Shown: positions 44,887 to 53,912 of the stretch, in pieces
How positions within the stretch are numbered: the stretch's first letter is position 1
Layout of the letters: each line of letters starts with the position of its first letter
NCBI GenBank assembly: GCA_016720565.1
Contig: JADKKJ010000001.1
Location: forward strand, 1 to 64,000
Length of the DNA: 64,000 nucleotides
Origin: Chitinophagaceae bacterium
GTDB taxonomy: Bacteria > Bacteroidota > Bacteroidia > Chitinophagales > Chitinophagaceae
Direction: 5' to 3'
Notes under the pieces: model-generated
The model's database searches: none
Seen by the model: the letters and a program-made list of their open reading frames with translations, nothing else
Told to the model about the DNA's origin: nothing
Made by a program: the position numbers and the translations under genes

Positions 44887-45917
44887 TGATGAGAAGAGCC
44901 GTGTATATGATGATCGTGATGCTGTTGGGGGCAGGTGCGAAGGCACAGGACCTGCATTTCTCCCAGTTCTTCAATGCTCCCTTGCTAACCAATCCGGCCA
45001 ATACTGGATTTATACCCGATGGGGATTTTCGTCTTGGGGTGAATTACCGCAATCAGTGGGCTTCGGTCACTGCTTTTCCCTATAAGACCATGAGCGCCTA
45101 TGGCGACTGGCAGGTCATGCAGAACCGTGATAACACAGGCTGGATGGGAATTGGTGGCGTTATACTTCGTGATGTCGCAGGTACCAGCGTACTTACTTCC
45201 ACCAAGATCTATGGTTCTATCGCTTACCACCAGATGATCGGGGCCGGTAGCCTGGTCAGTCTTGGTTTTAATACCGGCTGGGCCAATAAAAATATCAATA
45301 CCAGCAACCTTACTTTTCCCGGTCAATGGAATGGCCAGTTCTTCGATGCCCACCAGAGTGGTGGCGGGGCTAAACTGGACCAGAATAATATCAATTACCT
45401 CGACATGCAGGTAGGTATGAACTATGCCTTTTTCCCAAGTAATGGTATCTATTTGAATGCAGGTGTTTCTGCCATGCATATTAATCGCCCCAGGGAATCT
45501 TTTTTTAATGATGCGGCTGTAAGTAATGTAGTGCCTGTTCGCTGGACCGGTTTTGTGAACGGAAGTTTTAAACTCAATGATCGCGTGATCATCAATCCAA
45601 ATGTATATGGCTCTTTGCAGGCCAACAGTTATGAGATAGTGGGAGGATTGAATGCACGGTATAACCTTTCAGGGGATGGAGAAAAGGAGTTGTCGGCAGG
45701 TTTATATTACCGTTACCGCGATGCTTTTATTCCCATGGTTGGTTTGACCTATAAGGATGTCAGCTTTAATTTCAGTTATGATGTCACTACGTCCTCCCTG
45801 GCAACCTATAACAATACCAGGGGCGCTTTTGAATTTTCTATAGTAAAACAGGGAGTGGTTGACCGTTATAACGGAAACAGGCGAGAATCCATGTGCCCTT
45901 CCTTTAAAGCCTACTAG
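44886..45917 (+). CDS. PorP/SprF family type IX secretion-associated outer-membrane protein
   Basis: A 343-residue outer-membrane beta-barrel. MMRRAVYMMIVMLLGAGAKA is the signal peptide. The hallmark begins QDLHFSQFFNAPLLTNPANT, then DFRLGVNYRNQWASVTAFPY; later strands are AGSLVSLGFNTGWANKNIN and YLNAGVSAMHINRPRESFF, ending near TRGAFEFSIVKQGVVDR. PorP/SprF proteins are coupled with T9SS substrates carrying a type-B CTD and help attach or export them. The gene's first base overlaps the upstream stop (TAATG), so it is co-translated with the PKD/CHU_C protein, its likely partner. Confidence 0.9.
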   Translation: MMRRAVYMMIVMLLGAGAKAQDLHFSQFFNAPLLTNPANTGFIPDGDFRLGVNYRNQWASVTAFPYKTMSAYGDWQVMQNRDNTGWMGIGGVILRDVAGTSVLTSTKIYGSIAYHQMIGAGSLVSLGFNTGWANKNINTSNLTFPGQWNGQFFDAHQSGGGAKLDQNNINYLDMQVGMNYAFFPSNGIYLNAGVSAMHINRPRESFFNDAAVSNVVPVRWTGFVNGSFKLNDRVIINPNVYGSLQANSYEIVGGLNARYNLSGDGEKELSAGLYYRYRDAFIPMVGLTYKDVSFNFSYDVTTSSLATYNNTRGAFEFSIVKQGVVDRYNGNRRESMCPSFKAY

Positions 45918-45961
45918 TTTTCCGATTTTTTATTGTATCTGTATTTACGGATTTTTGCAGC

Positions 45962-47377
45962 ATGAGTACAACCGCCAATGTATCAAACCTGACCGCCCAA
46001 CTAATTGAAGCGTTCCGGCAAATTGTGGGCAGGGACTATGTTTTACTGGATGAGGAATCATTGGCGCATTATGCGCATGATGAGACCGAGGACCTTCATT
46101 TCCTGCCGGATATTGTGCTGAAGCCCTCGAGTGCGGAACAGATCAGTAAGATCCTCGTTATCTGTAACAGGGAAGGGATCCATGTTACCCCACGGGGGGC
46201 AGGTACTGGCCTCAGCGGCGGCGCATTGCCACATCTGGGTGGTGTTTTATTATCTACAGAACGATTAAATAGGATCATTGAAATAGATGAGCGCAATTTG
46301 CAGGTGACCACCGAGCCAGGAGTTATCACCGAAGTATTGCAGAATGCGGTGAAAGAGAAAAAATTATTTTACCCTCCGGATCCCAGCAGCCGTGGCTCCT
46401 GTTTCATCGGTGGAAATATCGCAGAGAACAGCGGTGGTCCCAAAGCGGTAAAATATGGTGTGGTAAAAGATTATGTGCTGAACCTGGAAATGGTTTTGCC
46501 AACTGGCGAGATCATCTGGACAGGCGCTAATGTTTTAAAGAATGCCACCGGTTATAATTTAACGCAGCTGGTTGTAGGAAGTGAAGGTACCCTGGGTATT
46601 GTAACGCGCATCGTATTAAGGCTGATCCCGTTGCCGGTGCACGATCTTCTGATGCTGGTGCCTTTTCAATCGGCAGAAAAAGCCTGCGAAGCTGTGAGCG
46701 CTATTTTCCGGGCAGGGTATACTCCCAGCGCTATGGAATTCATGGAGCGCGATGCACTGGTATGGGTGAGCAAATTCCTCGACAGCAGTTCCGTGCAGAT
46801 CGGGGATGAAGTAAAAGCGCATTTGCTGATAGAAGTAGATGGAAATGATATGGAGGTGTTGATGCGGGATATGGAAGGAATTGGAGAGATCGTGCAGCAG
46901 TTTGAATGCGGCGATATACTTTTTGCCGATGATGCGCAGCAGAAAGCCGAGCTATGGAAAATGAGAAGACGGGTAGGAGAGGCGGTGAAGTCTCATTCAG
47001 TATATAAAGAAGAAGATACCGTGGTGCCCAGGGCCGAACTGCCTGTATTACTAAAAGGAGTGAAGGATATAGGAAATAAATATGGCTTTCAATCCGTTTG
47101 TTATGGACATGCAGGTGATGGCAATCTTCACGTGAATATCATTAAGGGAGATCTTTCAGATGAGGCCTGGAATGGTTCGCTGAAAGAAGGGATCCGCGAG
47201 ATATTCTTACTGGTGAAAGCGCTGGGCGGTACCATCAGCGGTGAACATGGTATAGGGCTGGTACAGAAAGGATATATGGATATCATTTTCGACGCTACCC
47301 AGATGCGGCTGATGCGGGAGATAAAAAGAATATTCGATCCCAATAATATTCTTAATGCCGGAAAAATTTTTGATTAA
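45962..47377 (+). CDS. FAD-linked oxidase, GlcD/D-lactate dehydrogenase type
   Basis: A 471-residue flavoenzyme that oxidises a 2-hydroxy acid such as glycolate or D-lactate. The FAD-binding part carries LPDIVLKPSSAEQISKILVI, VTPRGAGTGLSGGALPHLGG, GTLGIVTRIVLRLIPLP and CFIGGNIAENSGGPKAVKYG; the C-terminal substrate part carries YGHAGDGNLHVNIIKGDLSD (G-H-x-G-D-G-N, catalytic His) and ISGEHGIGLVQKGYM. It lacks the iron-sulfur and second subunits seen in E. coli GlcDEF, and no such genes are adjacent, so it could be a stand-alone D-lactate or 2-hydroxyacid dehydrogenase. Start ATG 45962 gives the normal length. Confidence 0.88.
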   Translation: MSTTANVSNLTAQLIEAFRQIVGRDYVLLDEESLAHYAHDETEDLHFLPDIVLKPSSAEQISKILVICNREGIHVTPRGAGTGLSGGALPHLGGVLLSTERLNRIIEIDERNLQVTTEPGVITEVLQNAVKEKKLFYPPDPSSRGSCFIGGNIAENSGGPKAVKYGVVKDYVLNLEMVLPTGEIIWTGANVLKNATGYNLTQLVVGSEGTLGIVTRIVLRLIPLPVHDLLMLVPFQSAEKACEAVSAIFRAGYTPSAMEFMERDALVWVSKFLDSSSVQIGDEVKAHLLIEVDGNDMEVLMRDMEGIGEIVQQFECGDILFADDAQQKAELWKMRRRVGEAVKSHSVYKEEDTVVPRAELPVLLKGVKDIGNKYGFQSVCYGHAGDGNLHVNIIKGDLSDEAWNGSLKEGIREIFLLVKALGGTISGEHGIGLVQKGYMDIIFDATQMRLMREIKRIFDPNNILNAGKIFD

Positions 47378-47388
47378 AAAAATAGTCT

Positions 47389-48081
47389 ATGAAACGTGCG
47401 TTCCTGTTATTGTTGTTGTGTTCATCTATCCAGCTTTTTGCACAGAAGGAAAAAGACAAGGATAAGGAGGAAGAAAAAAAAGAAGGGAGTTCAGAGAAAA
47501 GGAAATTCAAAGAGAATTTGTTCACGGGCGGAACCGTATCACTGAGTTTTTTCAATAATATTTTCCTGATAGGGGGCAACCCTCAATTTGGCGTTAGTCC
47601 CACTAATTTCATGGATGTAGGGATCGTGGTAAATTATAATTACACTTCTTTCCGCGATTATTCGGTGATCAACGATAAGCTTCGCCAGAAAGATTATGGC
47701 GGCGGAGGCTTTGTACGGCTTTACCCGGTGCGTTTTTTATTCGTGCAGGGTCAATTGGAGCATAACTGGCTTACCCAGAAATATATTCCACCAGCTCCCA
47801 GTTCGGCCATTGAAAAAAGGAATTATACCTCTAATAGTTTCCTGATCGGCGGAGGATATACCACTGGCCGCGAAGGAAGGGGAGGCAGGCCATTCTATTA
47901 TCTTTCGGTGATGTTTGATGTGATGAAAGAACTTTATTCTCCTTACACTGATAATTATGGCAGGACCATTCCAATCGTACGTGGCGGCATTCAGATCCCC
48001 TTATTCCAGGGAAAGGCAGATTACAGTGACCGCAACCGCGAGGAAGACGATCGCCGTTACCGCCGCAGGAATAGTTATTAA
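47389..48081 (+). CDS. Outer-membrane beta-barrel hypothetical protein
   Basis: A 230-residue exported protein. MKRAFLLLLLCSSIQLFAQK is the signal peptide, followed by a highly charged Lys/Glu stretch (EKDKDKEEEKKEGSSEKRKF). The mature region has alternating hydrophobic strands (FTGGTVSLSFFNNIFLIGGN, VGIVVNYNYTSFRDYSVI, FVRLYPVRFLFVQGQLEHNW, SNSFLIGGGYTTGREG, YYLSVMFDVMKELYSPY), which suggests an eight-stranded outer-membrane barrel. Function unknown. Its stop overlaps the convergent LOG gene stop by four bases (TTAA). Confidence 0.72.
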   Translation: MKRAFLLLLLCSSIQLFAQKEKDKDKEEEKKEGSSEKRKFKENLFTGGTVSLSFFNNIFLIGGNPQFGVSPTNFMDVGIVVNYNYTSFRDYSVINDKLRQKDYGGGGFVRLYPVRFLFVQGQLEHNWLTQKYIPPAPSSAIEKRNYTSNSFLIGGGYTTGREGRGGRPFYYLSVMFDVMKELYSPYTDNYGRTIPIVRGGIQIPLFQGKADYSDRNREEDDRRYRRRNSY

Positions 48082-48614
48082 AGGAATTCAGCGAGCTCTT
48101 CCGGATCATTCAGGAAATGGATAGAGCGGTCGGCCTTTTCATAAAGGAAGCCCTGCTGGCGCATCAGTTCAATGTGAGCGATCAGGTGATCATAGAATCC
48201 ACCGCTGTTTAACAGGAAGATCTGTTTATCATGGATAGTAAGCTGGTTCCAGGTAAGTATCTCAAATAATTCATCCAGGGTGCCAAAACCACCTGGTAAT
48301 ACCATGGCCGCATCGCATAAACTGTAAATGGTCCTTTTCCTTTCATGCATGTCATCGCAGATGATCAGTTCCGTGATGCCGCGATGCTGCACTTCCCATT
48401 CCAGCAATAATTTAGGGATCACTCCTTTTACTTCGCCCCCACCGGCCATGACCGCATCAGCGATAACGCCCATGATTCCGGCGCTGCCCCCTCCGTAAAT
48501 AAGTTTTATTTTTCGTTCGGCCATCATTTTTCCCAGTTGAGCGGCTTGCTCGGTAAATGAAGGGTCTTTGCCATTTTTTGAACCGCAGAATACCGCCAGT
48601 GAATGGATCTTCAT
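48078..48614 (-). CDS. LOG family protein (cytokinin riboside phosphoribohydrolase-like)
   Basis: A 178-residue protein of the LOG/YgdH-like family that cleaves ribose-5-phosphate from nucleotides. The two signature motifs are present: KLIYGGGSAGIMGVIADAVM and AAMVLPGGFGTLDELFEILT (P-G-G-x-G-T-x-x-E). Start chosen at MKIHSLAVFCGSKNGKDPSF; the ATG at 48632 would add six residues and is not needed. Bacterial LOG proteins usually act on AMP-type nucleotides rather than making cytokinin. It is convergent with the beta-barrel gene and shares the TTAA stop overlap; no partner is adjacent. Confidence 0.87.
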   Translation of the reverse strand: MKIHSLAVFCGSKNGKDPSFTEQAAQLGKMMAERKIKLIYGGGSAGIMGVIADAVMAGGGEVKGVIPKLLLEWEVQHRGITELIICDDMHERKRTIYSLCDAAMVLPGGFGTLDELFEILTWNQLTIHDKQIFLLNSGGFYDHLIAHIELMRQQGFLYEKADRSIHFLNDPEELAEFL

Positions 48615-48696
48615 AATTAAATATCGGAACAAAGAGAGAATTTATTTCTTTACCTTCAAAATTCTTTCAGTTTATCTTATAAACGAACTATTGCCT

Positions 48697-50223
48697 ATGT
48701 CGCCTGCCTTATTGTTCAGCTTTGTGATCGGGTACTTCGTGCTATTGCTAACTGTAGCCTGGTATACTTCCCGCAATTCAAACAACGATTCATTTTTTAT
48801 TGGCAACCGCAACAGCAACTGGATGCTGGTGGCTTTTGGGATGATAGGCACTTCCTTATCAGGGGTCACTTTTGTAAGTGTTCCCGGCGGGGTAGGCAGC
48901 GGCAATTTTTATTATTTCCAGATCGTGATCGGTTACCTGTTTGGGTACCTGGTCATTGCCTATGTACTGCTTCCGCTTTATTATAAAATGAATCTTACCA
49001 GTATTTACACTTACCTGGAAAAAAGATTCGGCGTAAGCGCGCATAAAGCCGGGGCCTTCTTTTTCATTCTTTCACGTGTAGTGGGGGCCACTGCCAGGCT
49101 TTACCTGGTGATCTCTGTGTTGCAGACCTTTATTTTCGACAAGTTTGAGATCCCTTTCATGGCCACCACACTGGTGATCCTCCTGCTGATCCTTCTTTAT
49201 ACATTTGAGGGCGGCGTAAAGACCATCGTGTATACCGATACTTTGCAAACTACAGGCATGCTGGTTGGACTGGTGGTTTGCGTGGTGGCCATCATTAAAG
49301 CACTGGGTACCGATTTTGGCGGTGCCTGGCAAATGATGAGCGATAAAGGATATAACCATGTATTCAACTGGGATATAAAATCAGGTTCGTTCGCACTCAA
49401 ACATATTCTGGGAGGCATGTTCATAGCCATTGCCATGACCGGGCTTGACCAGGAGATGATGCAAAAAAATATCAGCGTAAAAACACTGAAAGATTCGCAG
49501 AAGAATATCATGAGCTTCACCGCTGTGCTGATGTTCGTGAATTTTCTATTCCTGATATTGGGTGCTGTACTTTATCTCTATGCATCAGCCAATGGTATCA
49601 AGGCCGCGCCTGATGACCTGTTCCCTACCATCGCGCTGAGTTCTGCTTTTAGCGGGGCAGTAGGCATCATATTCATTATCGCGCTAATTTCTGCTTTGTT
49701 TCCCAGTGTGGATGGCGCCATCACTTCACTTACCTCCTGTTTCTGCATTGATATCCTGGGGATCAAGAAAAAACAGGGCACGGAGCAGGAAAAGAAGAGA
49801 ACAAGGTTGAAAGTGCATTTCAGTTTTGCCCTGGTATTTTTCCTGATGGTGGTGTTGTTCAGGTGGATGAATGATAAACTTATTATTGACTTCATATTGA
49901 AGTTTGCCGGTGTTACCTATGGTCCATTGCTGGGACTATTTGCCTTTGGCATACTTACCAAAAGATCACTGGTGCAGAAATGGATTTGGCCTGTATGTAT
50001 TCTCGCACCCCTGCTGGCGCTTTTTGTAGATATGCTCAGCAATCCTGCCTGGTATGAAGCCAAACTTCATACACAACTGGGATTGCAATCTATTTCTGAT
50101 TCCCTGTTTCATGGGTATAAGATCGGTAATGAACTTATCCTGATCAATGGTATCCTTACCTTTCTTGGGTTATGGTCCATTTCAAAACCAATGGACAGGG
50201 AACCCCTGCTGGCAGTTGAATAG
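48697..50223 (+). CDS. Sodium:solute symporter family transporter
   Basis: A 508-residue inner-membrane carrier with about 13 helices of the LeuT-like SSS fold. ATG 48697 (MSPALLFSFVIGYFVLLLTV) is chosen since upstream residues are not hydrophobic. Family motifs: SNNDSFFIGNRNSNWMLVAF, GMIGTSLSGVTFVSVPGGVG, YIYTYLEKRFGVSAHKAG-like TSIYTYLEKRFGVSAHKAGA, YTFEGGVKTIVYTDTLQTTG, MFIAIAMTGLDQEMMQKNI and LFPSVDGAITSLTSCFCIDI. Substrate (sugar, sialic acid, amino acid) is not predictable. It is divergent from the LOG gene with a gap of 82 bases. Confidence 0.87.
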   Translation: MSPALLFSFVIGYFVLLLTVAWYTSRNSNNDSFFIGNRNSNWMLVAFGMIGTSLSGVTFVSVPGGVGSGNFYYFQIVIGYLFGYLVIAYVLLPLYYKMNLTSIYTYLEKRFGVSAHKAGAFFFILSRVVGATARLYLVISVLQTFIFDKFEIPFMATTLVILLLILLYTFEGGVKTIVYTDTLQTTGMLVGLVVCVVAIIKALGTDFGGAWQMMSDKGYNHVFNWDIKSGSFALKHILGGMFIAIAMTGLDQEMMQKNISVKTLKDSQKNIMSFTAVLMFVNFLFLILGAVLYLYASANGIKAAPDDLFPTIALSSAFSGAVGIIFIIALISALFPSVDGAITSLTSCFCIDILGIKKKQGTEQEKKRTRLKVHFSFALVFFLMVVLFRWMNDKLIIDFILKFAGVTYGPLLGLFAFGILTKRSLVQKWIWPVCILAPLLALFVDMLSNPAWYEAKLHTQLGLQSISDSLFHGYKIGNELILINGILTFLGLWSISKPMDREPLLAVE

Positions 50224-50231
50224 TATCTTTG
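50224..50231 (+). promoter_or_regulatory. Bacteroidota -7 element for the O-methyltransferase gene
   Basis: TATCTTTG, followed by CGAAAATC, ends 13 bases before the GTG start at 50245. The match to TAnnTTTG is perfect. Confidence 0.55.
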
Positions 50232-50244
50232 CGAAAATCTTCAT

Positions 50245-50883
50245 GTGGACCTGATCCTGCCTCTTGTACAAGAATATGCGGAAACGCATAGCAGCCCGGA
50301 GGACAATCTCCTCCAGGAGATCCATGCGTTTACCCAAAATGAATATCCCGAGGCACATATGATCAGTGGCCATCTTCAGGGAAAATTGCTGGAGATGGTC
50401 AGTTTTATGATACAACCCCGCAGGATATTGGAGATCGGAACCTTTACTGGCTACAGCGCTCTTTGCCTGGCTAAAGGTTTACAGGAAGAAGGTCAGCTGC
50501 ATACCATTGAACTGAGGGAGAAGGATGCTGACCTTGCCCGCAATTATTTTGACCGCTCATCGTTGGGGAAAAAGATCATATCACATACGGGTAATGCCCT
50601 GGAAATCATACCAAAATTGGTAGAAACCTGGGATTTGGTATTTATAGATGCGGATAAACCCGCATATGTAGAATATTTTAACCTTGTTTTCCCCCAATTG
50701 CGGAAAAACGGGTTTATTTTAGCAGATAATATTTTCTTCCACGGAAAGGCCCTGGAGCAAAATCCCAGCGGGAAAAGCGCCAAGGGTATCCGGGACTTTA
50801 ACGAGTTCATCCTTGGAAGGAACGATATCGAAAAAATGGTACTTACGATCCGAGATGGATTGTACCTGATCCGAAAATTATAG
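50245..50883 (+). CDS. O-methyltransferase, caffeoyl-CoA OMT type (class I SAM)
   Basis: A 212-residue SAM-dependent enzyme. It starts at GTG 50245 because an in-frame stop precedes it at 50221-50223. SAM-binding motif I is ILEIGTFTGYSALCLAKGL, with QLHTIELREKDADLARNYF (acidic residue that binds the ribose), WDLVFIDADKPAYVEYFNL (metal-coordinating Asp) and GFILADNIFFHGKAL (second metal Asp-Asn). These are the metal-site residues of cation-dependent catechol or caffeoyl-CoA O-methyltransferases. The substrate in Bacteroidota is unknown. The next gene (glucosaminidase) follows 8 bases later, so they probably form one transcript. Confidence 0.87.
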   Translation: MDLILPLVQEYAETHSSPEDNLLQEIHAFTQNEYPEAHMISGHLQGKLLEMVSFMIQPRRILEIGTFTGYSALCLAKGLQEEGQLHTIELREKDADLARNYFDRSSLGKKIISHTGNALEIIPKLVETWDLVFIDADKPAYVEYFNLVFPQLRKNGFILADNIFFHGKALEQNPSGKSAKGIRDFNEFILGRNDIEKMVLTIRDGLYLIRKL

Positions 50884-50891
50884 TCTGTCCA

Positions 50892-51530
50892 ATGCAAAAA
50901 CTAAAAGCATCTCTTTTTGTCGTTTGCCTGCTTGTTGCGGGATCACTGATGGCCCAGCGCCCCGACCTGGTTGTTTCCTATATTTCTACCTACAAGGAAC
51001 TGGCGATTGCCGAAATGCAGCGCACCGGCGTACCGGCCTCCATTACGCTTGCACAGGGTATTTATGAATCTACCGCAGGCACCAGCGAGCTGGTACTTGC
51101 CTCCAATAATCATTTTGGTATTAAATGCAAGGATACCTGGACAGGGGAATCGGTAAGGCATGATGACGACCTGCGCCAGGAATGTTTCCGCAAATATCCC
51201 AGCGCCCTGGATTCGTATAAAGACCATTCTGATTTTCTTCGCACCGGCCAGCGTTATGCATTTTTATTTAAGATCGATCCCATCGATTACCGTTCCTGGG
51301 CTTTTGGATTGAAGAAAGCAGGCTATGCTACCAGCCCCAAATATCCCATGTCGCTGATCAAGCTGATCGAAGATTATAACCTGAATGAGTTTACCATGCT
51401 GGCCATGCAGCCTAAAAAAGAACTGATCAGCGATAGCACGAATATATCCATGCCGGCAGATAAACTGAATATGAGGACAAAGGCATTGACCATGCCAAGA
51501 GTGGGGAACAGCGGCCTTTCTGAAAGGTAA
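50892..51530 (+). CDS. Secreted glucosaminidase (FlgJ/Mannosyl-GlcNAcase) domain protein
   Basis: A 212-residue exported protein. MQKLKASLFVVCLLVAGSLM is the signal peptide. The catalytic domain reads ISTYKELAIAEMQRTGVPAS, ITLAQGIYESTAGTSELV (catalytic Glu in QGIYESTAG), NNHFGIKCKDTWTGESV and FLRTGQRYAFLFKIDPIDYR, matching the GlcNAc hydrolases that cleave peptidoglycan. The tail of about 50 residues has no LysM or SH3 domain. It lies between the O-methyltransferase and hpt in a run of closely spaced same-strand genes. Confidence 0.88.
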   Translation: MQKLKASLFVVCLLVAGSLMAQRPDLVVSYISTYKELAIAEMQRTGVPASITLAQGIYESTAGTSELVLASNNHFGIKCKDTWTGESVRHDDDLRQECFRKYPSALDSYKDHSDFLRTGQRYAFLFKIDPIDYRSWAFGLKKAGYATSPKYPMSLIKLIEDYNLNEFTMLAMQPKKELISDSTNISMPADKLNMRTKALTMPRVGNSGLSER

Positions 51531-51551
51531 AACTAAAACAACACCAGCCTT

Positions 51552-52085
51552 ATGTCCCAGATCAAGGTGCATGACCGGAACTTCGAGGTCTATCTTCCCG
51601 AAGCGACCATATTGGAAAAAATAAAAGAATTAGCAGCAAGGATCAACAGGGATTATGAAGGGAAGCGACCCCTGTTCGTGGCGGTACTGAATGGCTCTTT
51701 TATGTTTGCCTCCGATCTTTTCAAACAACTCAATATCGAAGCAGAACTTTGCTTCATTAAACTTGCTTCTTATAAAGGCATGAAGTCTTCCGGGAATGTG
51801 GTCACCTCCATCGGCCTCGAGACTGATATATTTGGAAGGGATGTGATCATTGTTGAGGACATTGTAGATACCGGCAAAACTCTTCATGAATTCTTACCAA
51901 AACTTCAGCATCAGCAACCACGGTCGCTGAAGATCGCCACCTTCTTGCATAAACCGGAGGCCACTACTTACCCGCTGAAACTGGATTATGTAGGTTTTGA
52001 GATACCCAACAAATTTGTGGTGGGTTATGGACTGGATTATGATGGCCTGGGCCGTAACCTGAAAGAGATCTACCAGGTATTGTAA
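51552..52085 (+). CDS. hpt: Hypoxanthine phosphoribosyltransferase
   Basis: Purine salvage enzyme that makes IMP and GMP from PRPP. A 177-residue protein with the expected layout: RPLFVAVLNGSFMFASDLFK, LCFIKLASYKGMKSSGNV, and the PRPP-binding motif VIIVEDIVDTGKTLHEFLP (acidic E-D-I-V-D-T-G-K-T), followed by YVGFEIPNKFVVGYGLDYDG. Length and motif order match Hpt. ATG 51552 gives the usual start. It is 21 bases from the upstream glucosaminidase gene and 51 bases before the VWA gene, so it may belong to the same transcript. Confidence 0.93.
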   Translation: MSQIKVHDRNFEVYLPEATILEKIKELAARINRDYEGKRPLFVAVLNGSFMFASDLFKQLNIEAELCFIKLASYKGMKSSGNVVTSIGLETDIFGRDVIIVEDIVDTGKTLHEFLPKLQHQQPRSLKIATFLHKPEATTYPLKLDYVGFEIPNKFVVGYGLDYDGLGRNLKEIYQVL

Positions 52086-52136
52086 GCCTAAGGTCACGCT
52101 TCTTGTTTTTTAGTAACTTATAGCCAATAGACCCAT

Positions 52137-53912
52137 CTGAAAACCCTGATAAACATAGCGATTGCCTTATTTTTTGCCCATTCATTATCTGCCCAGCAAT
52201 ACTATATGCGTGGCGAAGTAAAGGATGAAGCAGGAAATATTCTGCAAAATGTGACCATTATGCAGATCAGGACAGGCTATATTTTTCGCAGCGGTTCGCT
52301 GGGTACATTTGGTATAGGTTCCAATCATTCAGTGGATTCTTTCCTTTTTACACAGCAGGGTTATTATACAGAAAGGATCGCCCTCTATGCCGATAATTTC
52401 AACTACATAAAAATGCGGCTGCTACCCGCATCGGCAAGTAACCTGCACCGCGATAAACTTTCTTCCTTAACCAAGGACCTCGATAAGGATGAACAAAAGA
52501 CCTGGTATAGTGGGGATGAGACCTATGCCAGTTTGCTTGAGAATCATTTTATTGATGCCAGGAAATTTCCCATTACCGGGATGTCGCTGAATGTGGATCG
52601 GGCCTCCTACAGTAATATCCGCCGCTTCATTACACTTAACTCGCAGGTTCCTCCGGATGCGGTAAGGATCGAGGAGATGCTGAATTATTTCAACCTGGAT
52701 TATGTGGAGCCGGCTGGTAATGCGCTATTCCATTGCCGCACCACGTTAAGTTCCTGCCCCTGGAACCCTTCCAACCAGTTATATTATGTGAACCTGTTCT
52801 CCAAAAAACTAAACCTGGATTCACTTCCTCCCAGCAATCTTGTATTTCTTATTGATGTTTCGGGCTCAATGGATATGCCCAATCGCTTGCCACTGCTGAA
52901 ATCCGCCTTCCGGTTGCTGGTCAATAATCTCCGTGAAAAAGATTCAGTTTCCATTGTGGTATATGGAGGTGTAACAGGCACGATGCTTAATTGCACGAGT
53001 GGTTCGGAGAAAGAAAAAATTTTAAAAGTGCTGGACGAGCTGGAGCCTGGTGGTTCCACTCCCGGAGAATCGGGAATAAAAATGGCCTATGCCATGGCCC
53101 GAAGGCATTTTATTAAAGAGGGCAACAACCGGGTGATACTGGCCACGGATGGAGATTTTAATGTGGGCCTGAAAACAGAAGATGAACTGGATGAACTGAT
53201 ATCAAAGGAAAAAGAAACAGGGATTTACCTTACCTGCCTGGGGGTAGGTATGGGAAATTATAAGGATTCCAAGATCCAGACCCTGGCCAATAAGGGCAAT
53301 GGTAATTTCGCCTACCTGGATAATTATAAAGAGGCCGAAAAAGTACTGCTGAAAGAGTTTACACAAACTTTATACGCAGTTGCGAATAATGTATACATGA
53401 ATGTGGAATTCAACCCTGCCTACGTAAAGCAGTATCGGCTGATAGGCTTTGATAATAAAGTGGGAGCGTTAAGGGATTCCATGTCGATCGTGGAAGGAGG
53501 GGAGATCGGTTCAGGGTTTTCGCTGATAGCGCTTTTTGAGATCGTGCCTACAGAAGAGAATAAAACAGCTATCAAAACCTTTAGATCGGGTGATAGATTC
53601 AGCGAGATATTACTGGATTACCAGAAACCTGAAAACGATAAACTTGTTTTCCATGATCACTATGCGGGGAAGTTTGAATATACCCCTCCTCATATACTGG
53701 AAAAATTTTACCAGTTCTATTCGGCAGTGGCCCTGTTCGGGTCCCTGCTTCGAAATTCAGCATTCGTAAAAGAAGCCTCCTGGAGTGATGTCATCGCCAT
53801 TGCGGAGGGCTGCGTAGGCAGCAACGACCTTCTGCAAAAGGAATTTATAGCGCTGGTAAACCAGGCAAAGAATCTTTATTCTAAAAGCAGGAAAAGAAAA
53901 TCTTCTTATTAA
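52137..53912 (+). CDS. YfbK-like von Willebrand factor type A protein, possible CTG start
   Basis: A protein of about 591 residues. Its VWA domain contains VFLIDVSGSMDMPNRLPLL (DxSxS MIDAS), SVSIVVYGGVTGTMLNCTSG and VILATDGDFNVGLKTEDEL. Upstream is the typical N-terminal VWA-associated region (SLNVDRASYSNIRRFITLNS, RIEEMLNYFNLDYVEP) and downstream a C-terminal part (EFTQTLYAVANNVYMNVEF, YYRLIGFDNK-type QYRLIGFDNKVGALRD). The first ATG (52206) would drop a clear signal peptide encoded just upstream (KTLINIAIALFFAHSLSAQQ), which begins at CTG 52137 directly after an in-frame stop and has no ATG, GTG or TTG. I therefore begin at CTG 52137. Its stop overlaps dnaJ's convergent stop (TTAA). Confidence 0.85.
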   Translation: MKTLINIAIALFFAHSLSAQQYYMRGEVKDEAGNILQNVTIMQIRTGYIFRSGSLGTFGIGSNHSVDSFLFTQQGYYTERIALYADNFNYIKMRLLPASASNLHRDKLSSLTKDLDKDEQKTWYSGDETYASLLENHFIDARKFPITGMSLNVDRASYSNIRRFITLNSQVPPDAVRIEEMLNYFNLDYVEPAGNALFHCRTTLSSCPWNPSNQLYYVNLFSKKLNLDSLPPSNLVFLIDVSGSMDMPNRLPLLKSAFRLLVNNLREKDSVSIVVYGGVTGTMLNCTSGSEKEKILKVLDELEPGGSTPGESGIKMAYAMARRHFIKEGNNRVILATDGDFNVGLKTEDELDELISKEKETGIYLTCLGVGMGNYKDSKIQTLANKGNGNFAYLDNYKEAEKVLLKEFTQTLYAVANNVYMNVEFNPAYVKQYRLIGFDNKVGALRDSMSIVEGGEIGSGFSLIALFEIVPTEENKTAIKTFRSGDRFSEILLDYQKPENDKLVFHDHYAGKFEYTPPHILEKFYQFYSAVALFGSLLRNSAFVKEASWSDVIAIAEGCVGSNDLLQKEFIALVNQAKNLYSKSRKRKSSY

